From: Neiella litorisoli
Lineage (GTDB): Bacteria > Pseudomonadota > Gammaproteobacteria > Enterobacterales > Neiellaceae
DNA length: 64,000 nt
Assembly: GCF_014773395.1 (NCBI RefSeq)
Contig: NZ_JACXAF010000005.1
Coordinates: forward strand, 124,001-188,000
Direction of reading: 5' to 3'
The notes under the pieces were generated by a model. The model was not told where the DNA came from. It did no database searches and saw only the letters and a program-made list of their open reading frames with translations. This document shows, one piece after another, positions 17,801-26,344 of the stretch (position 1 is its first letter; each line of letters starts with the position of its first letter). Position numbers and translations under genes: made by a program.

Positions 17801-18110
17801 TGAAGAAAACATCGTTTTCTCCTTCACCCAAGCTAAACACATCCTCGATCTGCTTAAAAAGTTCTCAGCAGCTGAGGTGGCAACAGAAAGCACCACAGAG
17901 TCACATCTACAGTTCGCTCAGCTAACCGCAAATTCTCAGGATATGTCCTTATATCAAAGCCTACTAGAAGTAGCCGTACAAGAAATAGCGGGGAAAAGCG
18001 AGGAAAAAGGTGCCGCTAGTCTGTTTTGCAGGGGCGGAACAACCCTAACCGCTGGAGCCACTCAGCATGTGAATGACTTTGAGGTTGTCAGCTATCTGGT
18101 GGTGCTCTAG
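14838..18110 (+). CDS. PLD-like/SNF2-type helicase of the defence operon
   Basis: A 1090-residue protein. Residues 1-190 look like a phospholipase-D-type domain (FNGAGLGL in the place of the SNFT motif) but lack an HKD His-Lys pair, so it is probably not a nuclease. The SF2 core follows: Walker A ADSVGLGKT near 258-266, DESH box near 346, LSATP in motif III, and the second half with TDCISEGQNLQ near 787 and QRFGRIDRLGS near 815. Proteins of this build occur in bacterial defence loci and probably translocate on DNA. It is two bases from the DUF4391 gene. Confidence 0.8.
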   Translation: MLIDNASTTVANILSSEIEQNDKLSIMTGLFSIYAYDALKSEFDRLSSTRILFTQFKGFGSLEESSSPFGSLLGGEHETKFRNQLNQKQIAKEFAAWLEQKAHVKLVNQAGAVSKHIIALEQEKTEAIDGAQFNGAGLGLTESSGFDMITRVAAPQSEDMLAYFNRVWGAKGQVEEAKSELLQQLQLLTQDQSANFIYFITLYNLFKDFVGELHEESIINSRTGFKDTTVWNKLYKFQRDGVLGAIDKLSKYNGCIIADSVGLGKTFEALAVIKYFELRNHRVLVLCPKKLRDNWLVYTQNDKRNLLAGDRFNYDVLNHTDLSRYKGHSGSINLETINWGNYDLVVIDESHNFRNNNPKKDGKNRYQRLLDDIIKAGVKTKVLMLSATPVNNRLNDMKNQVAFITEADDYALADQGIKSIERTLMQAQQHFNAWSKRPPEERTSQELLDTINFDYFKLLDIFTIARSRKHIEKYYGTADIGRFPTRLLPQNVKSDIDIKDQFPPLKEVNDTIRRLTLACYSPMKYVRGDKKAEYARRYDQTVKGGSVFRQVDREESLVHLMRVNLLKRMESSIYSFHLTSGKLLNQVEAILGQIEHFHQHIAPKLGGELAEEFVAPPIEEIEDLELESPELAPYMVGKKTKVRLQDMDLVRYAQDLDADRAFLQSIVRESKDVEPVRDAKLQALKNALSEKIQNPINGNNKKAIIFSAFADTAEYLYAELSKWAEATFGIKTALITGQKTETTLLEPNGKRVKADLNTMLTHFSPRSKEREKIFPEFTTEIDLLIATDCISEGQNLQDCDYLINYDIHWNPVRIIQRFGRIDRLGSTNEQIQLVNFWPNMELDEYINLEARVSGRMVLLDISATGEENVIEQNGDMNDLDYRRKQLEQLQNQVVDLEEISGGVSITDLTLNDFRMDLTEFMKEHLEALEQSPTGLFSPFSVSCAKSELGDLSSELQPGVIFCLKDKKGTVQVDESYALAPYYLVYVSNEENIVFSFTQAKHILDLLKKFSAAEVATESTTESHLQFAQLTANSQDMSLYQSLLEVAVQEIAGKSEEKGAASLFCRGGTTLTAGATQHVNDFEVVSYLVVL

Positions 18111-18112
18111 GT

Positions 18113-18901
18113 ATGGAACAAACATCAATGGCTAATGCAGGCTTGGCAGAACAGTTTCTGGAGTCTTTTGCTCTACCCAAAAGCACTCTTCTTGGGGTTA
18201 AAGTTCCAAAGAAAACACTAACAGATAACGTTAGCTTGGTGGCCACTGACAAGGGCATCGTTCGTGATGTCCTTAAATCAGTAGAGTGGAGCCATACTCT
18301 CAAGCCTGAAACAGCAAACATACCGGTTTTTGTCGATGGTACTCATGAATATCAAGAAATAGCGGTCTTAACTGTCACCGTGAAGAGTAGATCTAAAACC
18401 AAGCAGTTGTGTCGACTGCTGCATCTTCACATTCCATACCCATTACTCTTGATTGTGAAAGACGAAAAAGGCTTCGCGTTAAGCTTGGCTGATAAGCGTG
18501 TAAACCAATCCGATAGCAGTAAGCTGACCATTGAACACCAATATGACATCGGTTGGCTGGAGGCTCCCGTGAGCTCAATACAGCAGGCTTTCCTGGAAGA
18601 CATAACTTTCTCTGGCCTATCCAAGATCAGCTTGTACGATTTCTATCTTGATCTAATCGGCAAATTCAATCGTCTCGAAGCTGCTACGTTCACAGGTCAA
18701 TACTCAAATAAAGCTAACGATGCACAGGCCACAGCTGAACAAACCAATTTGATCGTTGAGTTAAAGGCTCTCGAAGCAGATCTTAGCTCTCTGCGTAACA
18801 AAATAAAAAAAGAAGTGCAGATGAATAACAAAGTGAAGCTGAATTTGAATGCTCGAGAAATCAAGAACAAAATCAAGAAAATAACGGAACAGCTGGACTA
18901 G
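18113..18901 (+). CDS. DUF4391 protein of the defence operon
   Basis: A 262-residue protein. The central LHLHIPYPLLLIVKDEKG followed by LSLADKRV is the DUF4391 hallmark. The C-terminal about 60 residues are lysine-rich and predicted coiled coil (VELKALEADLSSLRNKIKKE). Its function is unknown; the family is known to me mainly from helicase and DNA-methyltransferase defence loci. It sits two bases after the helicase and 18 bases before the ABC ATPase, so it is part of the same transcript. Confidence 0.75.
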   Translation: MEQTSMANAGLAEQFLESFALPKSTLLGVKVPKKTLTDNVSLVATDKGIVRDVLKSVEWSHTLKPETANIPVFVDGTHEYQEIAVLTVTVKSRSKTKQLCRLLHLHIPYPLLLIVKDEKGFALSLADKRVNQSDSSKLTIEHQYDIGWLEAPVSSIQQAFLEDITFSGLSKISLYDFYLDLIGKFNRLEAATFTGQYSNKANDAQATAEQTNLIVELKALEADLSSLRNKIKKEVQMNNKVKLNLNAREIKNKIKKITEQLD

Positions 18902-18919
18902 CTGAATTAGGGAGGATTC

Positions 18920-21091
18920 ATGAAACTAAACCTTGAGTTGAGCAATTGCTACGGCATCAGTCAGCTGTCCAAGGAATTCAACTTCGTTAAGACCCAACAC
19001 GATGATGGTGTTAATTCCTTGTACGCACCAAACGGAACACTAAAGACATCATTAGCAAAGACTTTCAAAGACGTTGAGACAGGCAGCACCACGAAGGATC
19101 TGATCTTCCCTGCGAGGGCAACGAGTAGAGACATTAAAATCGATGATGTCGATATAACGCCAGAGCAGGTTATGGTGATCGATTCATACAACGAGAGCTA
19201 TAGCTCTCAGCAAGTCTCTACATTGCTGGTCAATGATGAGCTGAAGCAACAGTATGAAGCCGCTTTGAAAGAGGTTGATGACACCCGAACAAACTTACTT
19301 AAGGCTTTGGTAAAGGTATCTGGCAAGCGCGATATAGCATCCCTGCTATGTGAAGTTTTCGATAAACCAGAAAAATCACTATTAGAATTGCTAACTGAGT
19401 TGTCTGAGCAATCTTTTTCAGATCAAACTCCGTACAGCGGGTTCAAGTTTACAGACCTGTTCAACCCTAAAGTTGTAGAGCTCATCTCTTCTGGAGACTT
19501 CAACCAGGAGCTGGCGGAATATGTCGATACCTACGATAAGCTGATACAAGAGTCTTCGGTATTGTCTAAGACTTTCAATCATCAGAAAGCAGGCGTCGTT
19601 TCAAAGAGTTTGACCGACAACGGTTTTTTTAGTGCCTCGCATACCGTCAACATTTCCGTAGATGGTGAAAAACAGGAAGTTGCCTCTAAAGATGAACTCA
19701 ATCAGCTGCTTCAAGAAGAACAAGAAAAAGTCTTACAAAGCCCGGAGCTGAGAGAGAAGTTCAGCCGTGTTGACGGAAAGCTTAAAAACAAAGAGACACA
19801 AGCATTCCGGGACTTCATCGCCGAGCATCAGGAGTTGCTGCCTGAGTACCAAAACCTCCAGGACTTCAAGCAAAACGTGCTTGTCGGCTACCTTCAGTCC
19901 CAGCAATCAGCGTGGGATGAGTTAGTAGCAACCTACAAACAAAATCAGGAACTCGTAGCAAACATTGTTCATCAAGCTCAACAGCAAAAAACAACCTGGG
20001 AAAGTGTTGTCGACACCTTTAACAAACGCTTTAAGGTTCCGTTCAAACTTAGTGTTGAAAACCAAGATGAAGTGATACTCAATGGCGCTGCGCCATCGGT
20101 TCAGTTTGAGTTTAATGATGGGCGAGGTGATTCCGAGCAAGTTAGCCACTCAAGCTTAATTAAAGCGTTGAGCCAGGGCGAAAAACGTGCGCTTTATATC
20201 CTAAATGTATTGTTTGAAATCGAAGTTAGGCGAGAAAATACTCAAGAGATACTCATTGTTATCGATGATATTGCCGATTCATTTGACTATAAGAATAAGT
20301 ATGCCATCGTTGAGTACCTCCGCGATATTGCCAAAAAAACCCACTTCAACCTGCTTCTGCTCACTCACAATTTCGATTTTCACCGGATCGTTAGCAGCCG
20401 ATTAGGCGCAAAGCGTAGCAATCGACATATCGCAATTAAATCGCCTGAAGAGATATCGGTTAGGCAAGAGAAATATCAAAAAGATGTATTCAATGCGTGG
20501 AAGCAAAACCTTGCAACTAACGAGTTGTACCTGCTCGCTAGCATCCCGTTCACCAGAAACATCGCAGAGTACTGTGGCCACGAAGCTCATTTCTTACGCC
20601 TGACTTCATTACTTCACCTCAAACCAGATACAACAGACATTAAAGTGAGCGACCTCCAGTCGCTGTACCGGGCGGTCTTCACAGATCAAGTTGAGTTAGA
20701 GCTGCCAAACGGCAATGAGCTTGTGTTCGACAAGGTGATGCAATGCAGTGATAGCTTGCTCGCTGCCAATCGCGAGTCTCCGGAGCTCGAGAGTAAAGTT
20801 ATTCTGGCCATGGCGATTCGGCTAAAAGCAGAGCAGTACATGATTACTGAAATTGCCGATGACGCATTTGTAACAGCAATCTCCTCAAACCAGACCCGCG
20901 CATTGTTTGATAAGTATGTTGAGACCTTCCCAGATGAGCTGGAAACCATAAGCCTGCTGGATCAGGTCAATCTTATGACCCCTGAGAACATACATCTCAA
21001 CTCATTTATGTACGAACCTATTTTAGACATGTCCGCCCACAGCTTGTACCAGCTATATGCGGATGTGAAACAGTTATCAGTTACCGAATAA
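18920..21091 (+). CDS. RecF/Rad50-like ABC ATPase, possible effector of the defence operon
   Basis: A 723-residue protein. It has an N-terminal Walker A variant APNGTLKTS (near residue 36), a long helical middle part, the ABC signature LSQGEKRAL (near 417), Walker B LIVIDDIADSF with Asp-Asp in place of Asp-Glu (near 447) and an H-loop LLLTHNFDFHR (near 480). About 240 residues follow. They contain FTRNIAEY (Arg-x3-Glu near 545) and SLLHLK (His near 565), recalling the Arg/Glu/His set of PrrC/RloC anticodon nucleases, though the spacing to His differs. The gene lies inside a restriction operon, as prrC does in type I loci. The ATPase call is firm; the nuclease idea is speculative. Confidence 0.7.
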   Translation: MKLNLELSNCYGISQLSKEFNFVKTQHDDGVNSLYAPNGTLKTSLAKTFKDVETGSTTKDLIFPARATSRDIKIDDVDITPEQVMVIDSYNESYSSQQVSTLLVNDELKQQYEAALKEVDDTRTNLLKALVKVSGKRDIASLLCEVFDKPEKSLLELLTELSEQSFSDQTPYSGFKFTDLFNPKVVELISSGDFNQELAEYVDTYDKLIQESSVLSKTFNHQKAGVVSKSLTDNGFFSASHTVNISVDGEKQEVASKDELNQLLQEEQEKVLQSPELREKFSRVDGKLKNKETQAFRDFIAEHQELLPEYQNLQDFKQNVLVGYLQSQQSAWDELVATYKQNQELVANIVHQAQQQKTTWESVVDTFNKRFKVPFKLSVENQDEVILNGAAPSVQFEFNDGRGDSEQVSHSSLIKALSQGEKRALYILNVLFEIEVRRENTQEILIVIDDIADSFDYKNKYAIVEYLRDIAKKTHFNLLLLTHNFDFHRIVSSRLGAKRSNRHIAIKSPEEISVRQEKYQKDVFNAWKQNLATNELYLLASIPFTRNIAEYCGHEAHFLRLTSLLHLKPDTTDIKVSDLQSLYRAVFTDQVELELPNGNELVFDKVMQCSDSLLAANRESPELESKVILAMAIRLKAEQYMITEIADDAFVTAISSNQTRALFDKYVETFPDELETISLLDQVNLMTPENIHLNSFMYEPILDMSAHSLYQLYADVKQLSVTE

Positions 21092-21102
21092 GGCCCAAGT
21101 CA

Positions 21103-23004
21103 ATGGAACAAATAACAAACGAATCTCCAGAATCGAAAAGTATGGATATCACTAATGACAACATCCAACAGCTGAAAGAGATATTTCCGGATGTTTTCAC
21201 CGAAGGAAAGGTAGATTTTGATGCCCTCAGAGCTGTGTTGGGTGACGCTATCGACGATTCAGATGAACGCTATAATTTTACCTGGAATGGTAAAAATAGA
21301 GCGAGGCAAATAGCACAAACGCCATCAACTGGGACATTACGACCTTGTAAAGAAGAAAGTGTTAACTGGGACTCTACTGAAAACTTATTTATTGAAGGTG
21401 ATAACCTTGAGGTGCTCAAACTTCTACAGAAGTCCTATCACAAGAAAGTGAAAATGATCTACATTGATCCGCCTTATAATACAGGTGGTGACTTCGTTTA
21501 TAAAGATAACTTTCATAACAATATTAAGAACTATTTAGAGATATCTGGTCAGTTAGGGGGGAGTGGAAAAAAACTATCTACAAATGTAGAGACTTCAGGT
21601 AGATATCACTCTAACTGGCTTAATATGATATATCCCAGGCTGAAGTTGGCTCGCAACCTACTTAAAGATGATGGGGTTATTTTTATCTCTATTGATGATT
21701 ATGAAATAGATAATCTAAGAAAAGTTGCCAATGAGGTTTTTGGCGAAGACAACTTTCTCGCAAAGCTTATCTGGAATCTTACGAGTGGCCCTCAAGCTGG
21801 ACACTTTACCAGATCTCACGAGTATGTGCTTGCATACGCAAAGAATAAAGCATCTCTTAAGTACTTCAAAGATACTTCCGGGGGGACTATAAAACATGGC
21901 GCTTTAAAGAAAATCAGTAAAGCAAATCCTTCTAGTGAAGTTACTTTCAAAAAAGGAAGTATTCGATATGAAGGTGACAATGCGGTCTTTCATGGAGAAT
22001 TGGGAGGTTCAGAGAAGCAATATATTAAATCAGATTCCCTCAAGTTCGAGAATGGGATGTTGGCTGAAGATGTTACAATAGAAGCTGGCTGGGCAATGAA
22101 AAACCAGCTTTTAAGCTGGCTTGACGGAAAGGAAACCTTTGACTCTAAAGGGCAAAAAGTTCTGAGGTTCTATTTTAATTCCAAAGGCATTTTGTTTTAT
22201 GAAAAGGAAAGGGGTACTTATCATCCTAAGACTGTTATCCCCACAGAAGTAGGAAACACGAAAACTGGCTCTGATCAAGTAATAGAATTGCTAGGCGAAA
22301 AAGTTATGGACTTTCCTAAGCCTACGCAGCTTGTTGAGTTTTTAATTAAGACTGTTAGTCATGATGATGATGACATCATTCTTGATTTTTTTGCTGGTTC
22401 AGGAACGACAGGCCACTCTCTTATTAACCAATGTGTAGAAGACGGGATCAAGAGAAAGTTCATTCTTGTTCAGCTACGAGAGAAGACTAATGAAGATAGT
22501 GCAGCTTTTAAGTCCGGGTATGATTATGTTTCCAAGATTACTTTGGCAAGGTTAAGTTCTATCATAAAAAAATATGGCCTTAAAGATGTCGGCTTTAAAT
22601 TCTATCGCCTTTCCGAAACTAATATTAAGAGTTGGGATGCTGACTTTGATGATTTAGCGCCTGCTATAAAGCTTGCTGTAGACACCATAAAAGAGGGAAG
22701 AACAGATGTAGACGTTCTATATGAGATTCTACTTAAGTACGGAATAGAGCTCACAACGCTGGTAGAGGAGGTTGATGTCGCAGGTAAACGAGTGTTCTCT
22801 GTTGGTGCTGGAGCATTAATGGTTTGCTTAGATGATGATGTTAATGAGTATGTCATAGAGGGTATTGCTAAGCTAAAGCAGGAATTAGATACAGAGAATA
22901 CTCAAGTCGTATTCAAAGACCAGGGATTTTCTAATAGCGTTGTCAAGACAAATGCGATTCAGATACTAAAACAGTATGGCATTGACGATGTGAAGAGCAT
23001 CTAG
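21103..23004 (+). CDS. mod: Type III DNA methyltransferase (Mod subunit)
   Basis: A 633-residue adenine N6 methyltransferase of the beta group: DPPYNTGG (near residue 121) comes before the SAM-binding DFFAGSGTTGHSL (near 430), with the target-recognition region in between. NLFIEGDNLEVLKLLQ before the catalytic motif is typical of type III Mod. It modifies one strand of a short site and forms a complex with Res. The central and 3' parts look richer in A/T and in ATA/AGA codons than neighbouring genes, compatible with an exchanged recognition domain. It begins 11 bases after the ATPase gene and ends eight before res. Confidence 0.9.
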   Translation: MEQITNESPESKSMDITNDNIQQLKEIFPDVFTEGKVDFDALRAVLGDAIDDSDERYNFTWNGKNRARQIAQTPSTGTLRPCKEESVNWDSTENLFIEGDNLEVLKLLQKSYHKKVKMIYIDPPYNTGGDFVYKDNFHNNIKNYLEISGQLGGSGKKLSTNVETSGRYHSNWLNMIYPRLKLARNLLKDDGVIFISIDDYEIDNLRKVANEVFGEDNFLAKLIWNLTSGPQAGHFTRSHEYVLAYAKNKASLKYFKDTSGGTIKHGALKKISKANPSSEVTFKKGSIRYEGDNAVFHGELGGSEKQYIKSDSLKFENGMLAEDVTIEAGWAMKNQLLSWLDGKETFDSKGQKVLRFYFNSKGILFYEKERGTYHPKTVIPTEVGNTKTGSDQVIELLGEKVMDFPKPTQLVEFLIKTVSHDDDDIILDFFAGSGTTGHSLINQCVEDGIKRKFILVQLREKTNEDSAAFKSGYDYVSKITLARLSSIIKKYGLKDVGFKFYRLSETNIKSWDADFDDLAPAIKLAVDTIKEGRTDVDVLYEILLKYGIELTTLVEEVDVAGKRVFSVGAGALMVCLDDDVNEYVIEGIAKLKQELDTENTQVVFKDQGFSNSVVKTNAIQILKQYGIDDVKSI

Positions 23005-23012
23005 GAGGCGGT

Positions 23013-26000
23013 ATGAAGATTCAGTTTAAATCTGACTTATCGCATCAAGTAGATGCGGTAGAAGCTATCGTAGGTGTGTTTGAAGGTCAGGAAACCTTTC
23101 AATCAAATTTTACTGTTGCGGATCGTGCTTTAGCACTTCAGCAATTTGATATGTTTAGTCAAAATAACGATATAGGAACAGGAAATGCGCTATCTCTCTT
23201 GCCTGATGAAATTTACGCCAATACACGTAATGTCCAGCTAAAAAATGGGCTTTCACAAGTAGAGAATGCCAAACAAGAGCTGCCTAGCCTTGACTTCAGT
23301 GTTGAGATGGAGACCGGCACAGGTAAAACCTACGTTTACCTTAAGTCCGTATTTGAGTTAAATCAGCGATACGGGCTAACGAAGTTCATTATCGTAGTTC
23401 CCTCCGTCGCGATTAAAGAAGGCGTTTATAAGTCGTTACAGATTACTGAGCAGCACTTTAGAGATGACTACAAAAACGTTCAGTACGATTTCTTTGTTTA
23501 CGATTCCGCTAAACCAGAAAAAGTCCGAGATTTCGCCACTAATGATTACATCCAGATCATGGTGATTAACATTGATGCGTTTAGCAAATCCTTTACTGAC
23601 CCTAGTAAGGAAACCAAGGCAAACTTAATTCACCGCTCGACTGAAAAGCTGAGCGGCGCTAAACCCATCGAACTTATTCAAGATGTTAGGCCAATCGTCA
23701 TCATAGACGAACCTCAATCCGTTGTTTCGACACCGAAACGAAAAGAAGCTATCGCTAGTCTCAAGCCGCTCAGTACATTCCGCTTCTCGGCCACACTCAA
23801 TGAAGCGCCGAATCTGCTCTATAAACTTGATTCCATTGATGCTTATGAGCGCAAGCTTGTGAAGCAAATTGAAGTTGCCTCACTAGATGTAAAGGATGGG
23901 CATAATCAGGCCTACATTAAGTTAATCAGCGTCGACAACAAGAAGTCACCCATTTCAGCCAAGATCGAAATCGACGCTCAAACCCGCACAGGTAAGCTTC
24001 AGCCTCGTAAGCAGATCACCATTAAAGACGGTCAGGTTAATGACCTCTTTGAACTATCAGGCGGTCGTACTGTTTATGAGGGGTATGTTGTAAACGACAT
24101 TTACTGTGAGGAAGGGAACGAGTACATCGATTTCACTAGTCGTGATGAGATCATTCAACTCGGCCAGGCAATTGGCGAAGTAGATCAGGATGCGTTTAAG
24201 CGAATTCAGGTGGCAAAAACGATTGAAGAGCATTTGGAGAAGGAGCTCACGTTTTTCCACAAAGTGACCATAGGTCACGACCCTCTTGACCACTCAAATA
24301 TTCTTAGCCAAAAGGGTATTAAGGTACTCAGCCTATTCTTTATCGACAAAGTCGCCAACTACCGTGGCTACACTGAGGGTGGCTTGCCTAAGCCAGGTAA
24401 ATTTGCCGAATGGTTTGAAGAAGAATTTGCTAAGCAGGTACGTAAGCCTAAATACCGCGTGCTCTATCCAAAGATTTGGGATAACACCGGTAAAAAGTAC
24501 GAAATCAATGAACAAGCTCTGAAAGAACTGACAAGTGCCGTACATGATGGCTACTTCGCGCAGGATAAGAAGAAAGATGCGGCAGGCAACCCGCTGTTTG
24601 CCGAATCCAAGCTTTCAGCAAAAGGCGAAGGCGGAAAAACCGCAGCAGATGAGTCGGCTTACAACCTGATCATGAAAGACAAAGAAAAGCTCTTATCAAT
24701 GGATGAGACACTTCGCTTTATCTTTTCACATTCAGCACTCAAAGAAGGCTGGGACAACCCTAACGTATTCCAGATTTGTACCCTCAACGAGACATCATCA
24801 GTAACAAAGAAACGCCAGGAAATTGGGCGTGGACTCCGTCTTGCTGTAGATCAATCTGGAGAGCGCGTTCCTTACGGGTTCGAAGTCAACACGCTGACAG
24901 TCATGGCCAATGAATCCTACGAGAAATTTGTATCTGATCTACAGACTGAAATCGAAAAAGAAGAAGGAATCAAGTTTGGTGCGGTCGAGTCGCATCAGTT
25001 TGCCAATATCGTAGTATCTGGTGAGTATGATCAGAAGGAGTTCTTAGGCGCGAAGAAATCTGAAGACATATTCCAGCACTTACTGACTCAGGGTTACATT
25101 GATAAGCACGGTAAAATTCAAGACGTGCTCAAAGAAGCTATCGACAACAATGCTGTCAGCCTGCCAGACCATGTGTCAGAGCACGCAGAAGCCATTGTCG
25201 CTACGCTCCAAAAGTTGGCCAAAGGCCTTAACGTTAGGAAGCATGAAGAGAAGCGCACTGTCCAATTAAAAGAAGGTTCAGATGGTAAGCAGGTTGTACT
25301 GGGCAGTGACTTCAAGGCCTTGTGGGATCGAATCAAGTACAAGACAACTTACCGCGTGAACTTTGTTGAGACGGACCTAATCGAAAAGTGCATCAAGGAG
25401 ATCCGTGCCAGCGTTGCTGTAGCAAGTGCGAAATTTCAGTACACCAAGGTCAAAGTGGCTGTAACGGAAGCTGAGCTGGAAACCTACGATGAGAAAACCA
25501 AGATCCAGTACTACCGCAACCGAAACTTCCAGTTGCCGGACATTGTTACCTATTTAACTGACCAGACTAATCTGACACGCAAAACCATAATCGACATTCT
25601 GCTTGGCTTAGGAGACAAGCTAGAGGCATTTAAGAACAACCCTCAGCGCTTTATTGAGTTAGCTGGCGAAGTGATCCGCAAGCAAATGCGTATCGCCATT
25701 GTTGATGGTATTAAGTACCAACGTATTGGGGATGACGCATACTATGCTCAGGAGCTGTTTCAGGAAGAAGAGCTGACTGGTTATCTGAAGGATATGGTGA
25801 AAGCTGAGAAATCTGTTTACGACTATATCATCTGCGATTCAGATACAGAGTTCAGCTTTGCCGAACGACTCGAGAGCGCAGAAGAAGTGAAGCTTTACGC
25901 CAAGCTGCCACCTTGGTTCAAGATTGACACTCCGCTGGGTAACTATAACCCAGACTGGGCGGTGTTGATTGACAAGGACGATGGCACTGGCGAGCAGCTC

Positions 26001-26186
26001 TACTTTGTCGTAGAGACTAAATCGAGCATCTTCAATGATGATCTTCGAGAAGCCGAAAAGGCCAAAATCAAATGTGGTATTGAGCATTTTGACGCCTTGG
26101 CAAAAGACGAAAACGACGACCCAATCCCTGGGGCTGCGAAGTTCGTAAAAGCAGACAACTTCGATACTTTCAGTACCGAGTTCTAG
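23013..26186 (+). CDS. res: Type III restriction endonuclease subunit (Res)
   Basis: A 1057-residue SF2 helicase-nuclease. Motif I is ETGTGKTYVY (near residue 100), motif II is IIDEPQSV (near 231), motif III is RFSATL, and motif VI is RQEIGRGLRLAV (near 600). At the C-terminus NPDWAVLI and VVETKSSI (near 976-1003) form a PD-x-ExK nuclease site. All parts of type III Res are therefore present, with no break. With Mod it cuts DNA carrying two unmodified sites. AGGAGG before the ATG is a strong ribosome site. It is the last gene of the operon. Confidence 0.9.
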   Translation: MKIQFKSDLSHQVDAVEAIVGVFEGQETFQSNFTVADRALALQQFDMFSQNNDIGTGNALSLLPDEIYANTRNVQLKNGLSQVENAKQELPSLDFSVEMETGTGKTYVYLKSVFELNQRYGLTKFIIVVPSVAIKEGVYKSLQITEQHFRDDYKNVQYDFFVYDSAKPEKVRDFATNDYIQIMVINIDAFSKSFTDPSKETKANLIHRSTEKLSGAKPIELIQDVRPIVIIDEPQSVVSTPKRKEAIASLKPLSTFRFSATLNEAPNLLYKLDSIDAYERKLVKQIEVASLDVKDGHNQAYIKLISVDNKKSPISAKIEIDAQTRTGKLQPRKQITIKDGQVNDLFELSGGRTVYEGYVVNDIYCEEGNEYIDFTSRDEIIQLGQAIGEVDQDAFKRIQVAKTIEEHLEKELTFFHKVTIGHDPLDHSNILSQKGIKVLSLFFIDKVANYRGYTEGGLPKPGKFAEWFEEEFAKQVRKPKYRVLYPKIWDNTGKKYEINEQALKELTSAVHDGYFAQDKKKDAAGNPLFAESKLSAKGEGGKTAADESAYNLIMKDKEKLLSMDETLRFIFSHSALKEGWDNPNVFQICTLNETSSVTKKRQEIGRGLRLAVDQSGERVPYGFEVNTLTVMANESYEKFVSDLQTEIEKEEGIKFGAVESHQFANIVVSGEYDQKEFLGAKKSEDIFQHLLTQGYIDKHGKIQDVLKEAIDNNAVSLPDHVSEHAEAIVATLQKLAKGLNVRKHEEKRTVQLKEGSDGKQVVLGSDFKALWDRIKYKTTYRVNFVETDLIEKCIKEIRASVAVASAKFQYTKVKVAVTEAELETYDEKTKIQYYRNRNFQLPDIVTYLTDQTNLTRKTIIDILLGLGDKLEAFKNNPQRFIELAGEVIRKQMRIAIVDGIKYQRIGDDAYYAQELFQEEELTGYLKDMVKAEKSVYDYIICDSDTEFSFAERLESAEEVKLYAKLPPWFKIDTPLGNYNPDWAVLIDKDDGTGEQLYFVVETKSSIFNDDLREAEKAKIKCGIEHFDALAKDENDDPIPGAAKFVKADNFDTFSTEF

Positions 26187-26201
26187 CTTGTCTACCAGAG
26201 T

Positions 26202-26225
26202 TAGGCTCCTGAAAATGGGAGCCTA
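26202..26225 (+). terminator. Hairpin after res
   Basis: TAGGCTCC and GGAGCCTA pair around the loop TGAAAATG, 16 bases after the res stop. There is no strong T run, so termination efficiency is uncertain. The 120 bases between it and the convergent thyA hold nothing else I can name. Confidence 0.5.
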
Positions 26226-26344
26226 CTCGTCTATGTACAGCCTATCAATCTAGTATTTTATTGTGGCCAATTTAAACGTTAATGCAGTATGGGGGATGGA
26301 GGCGGCCAGGCAGACTTGGCAAACGAGCCTACCTAGCCATAGAG

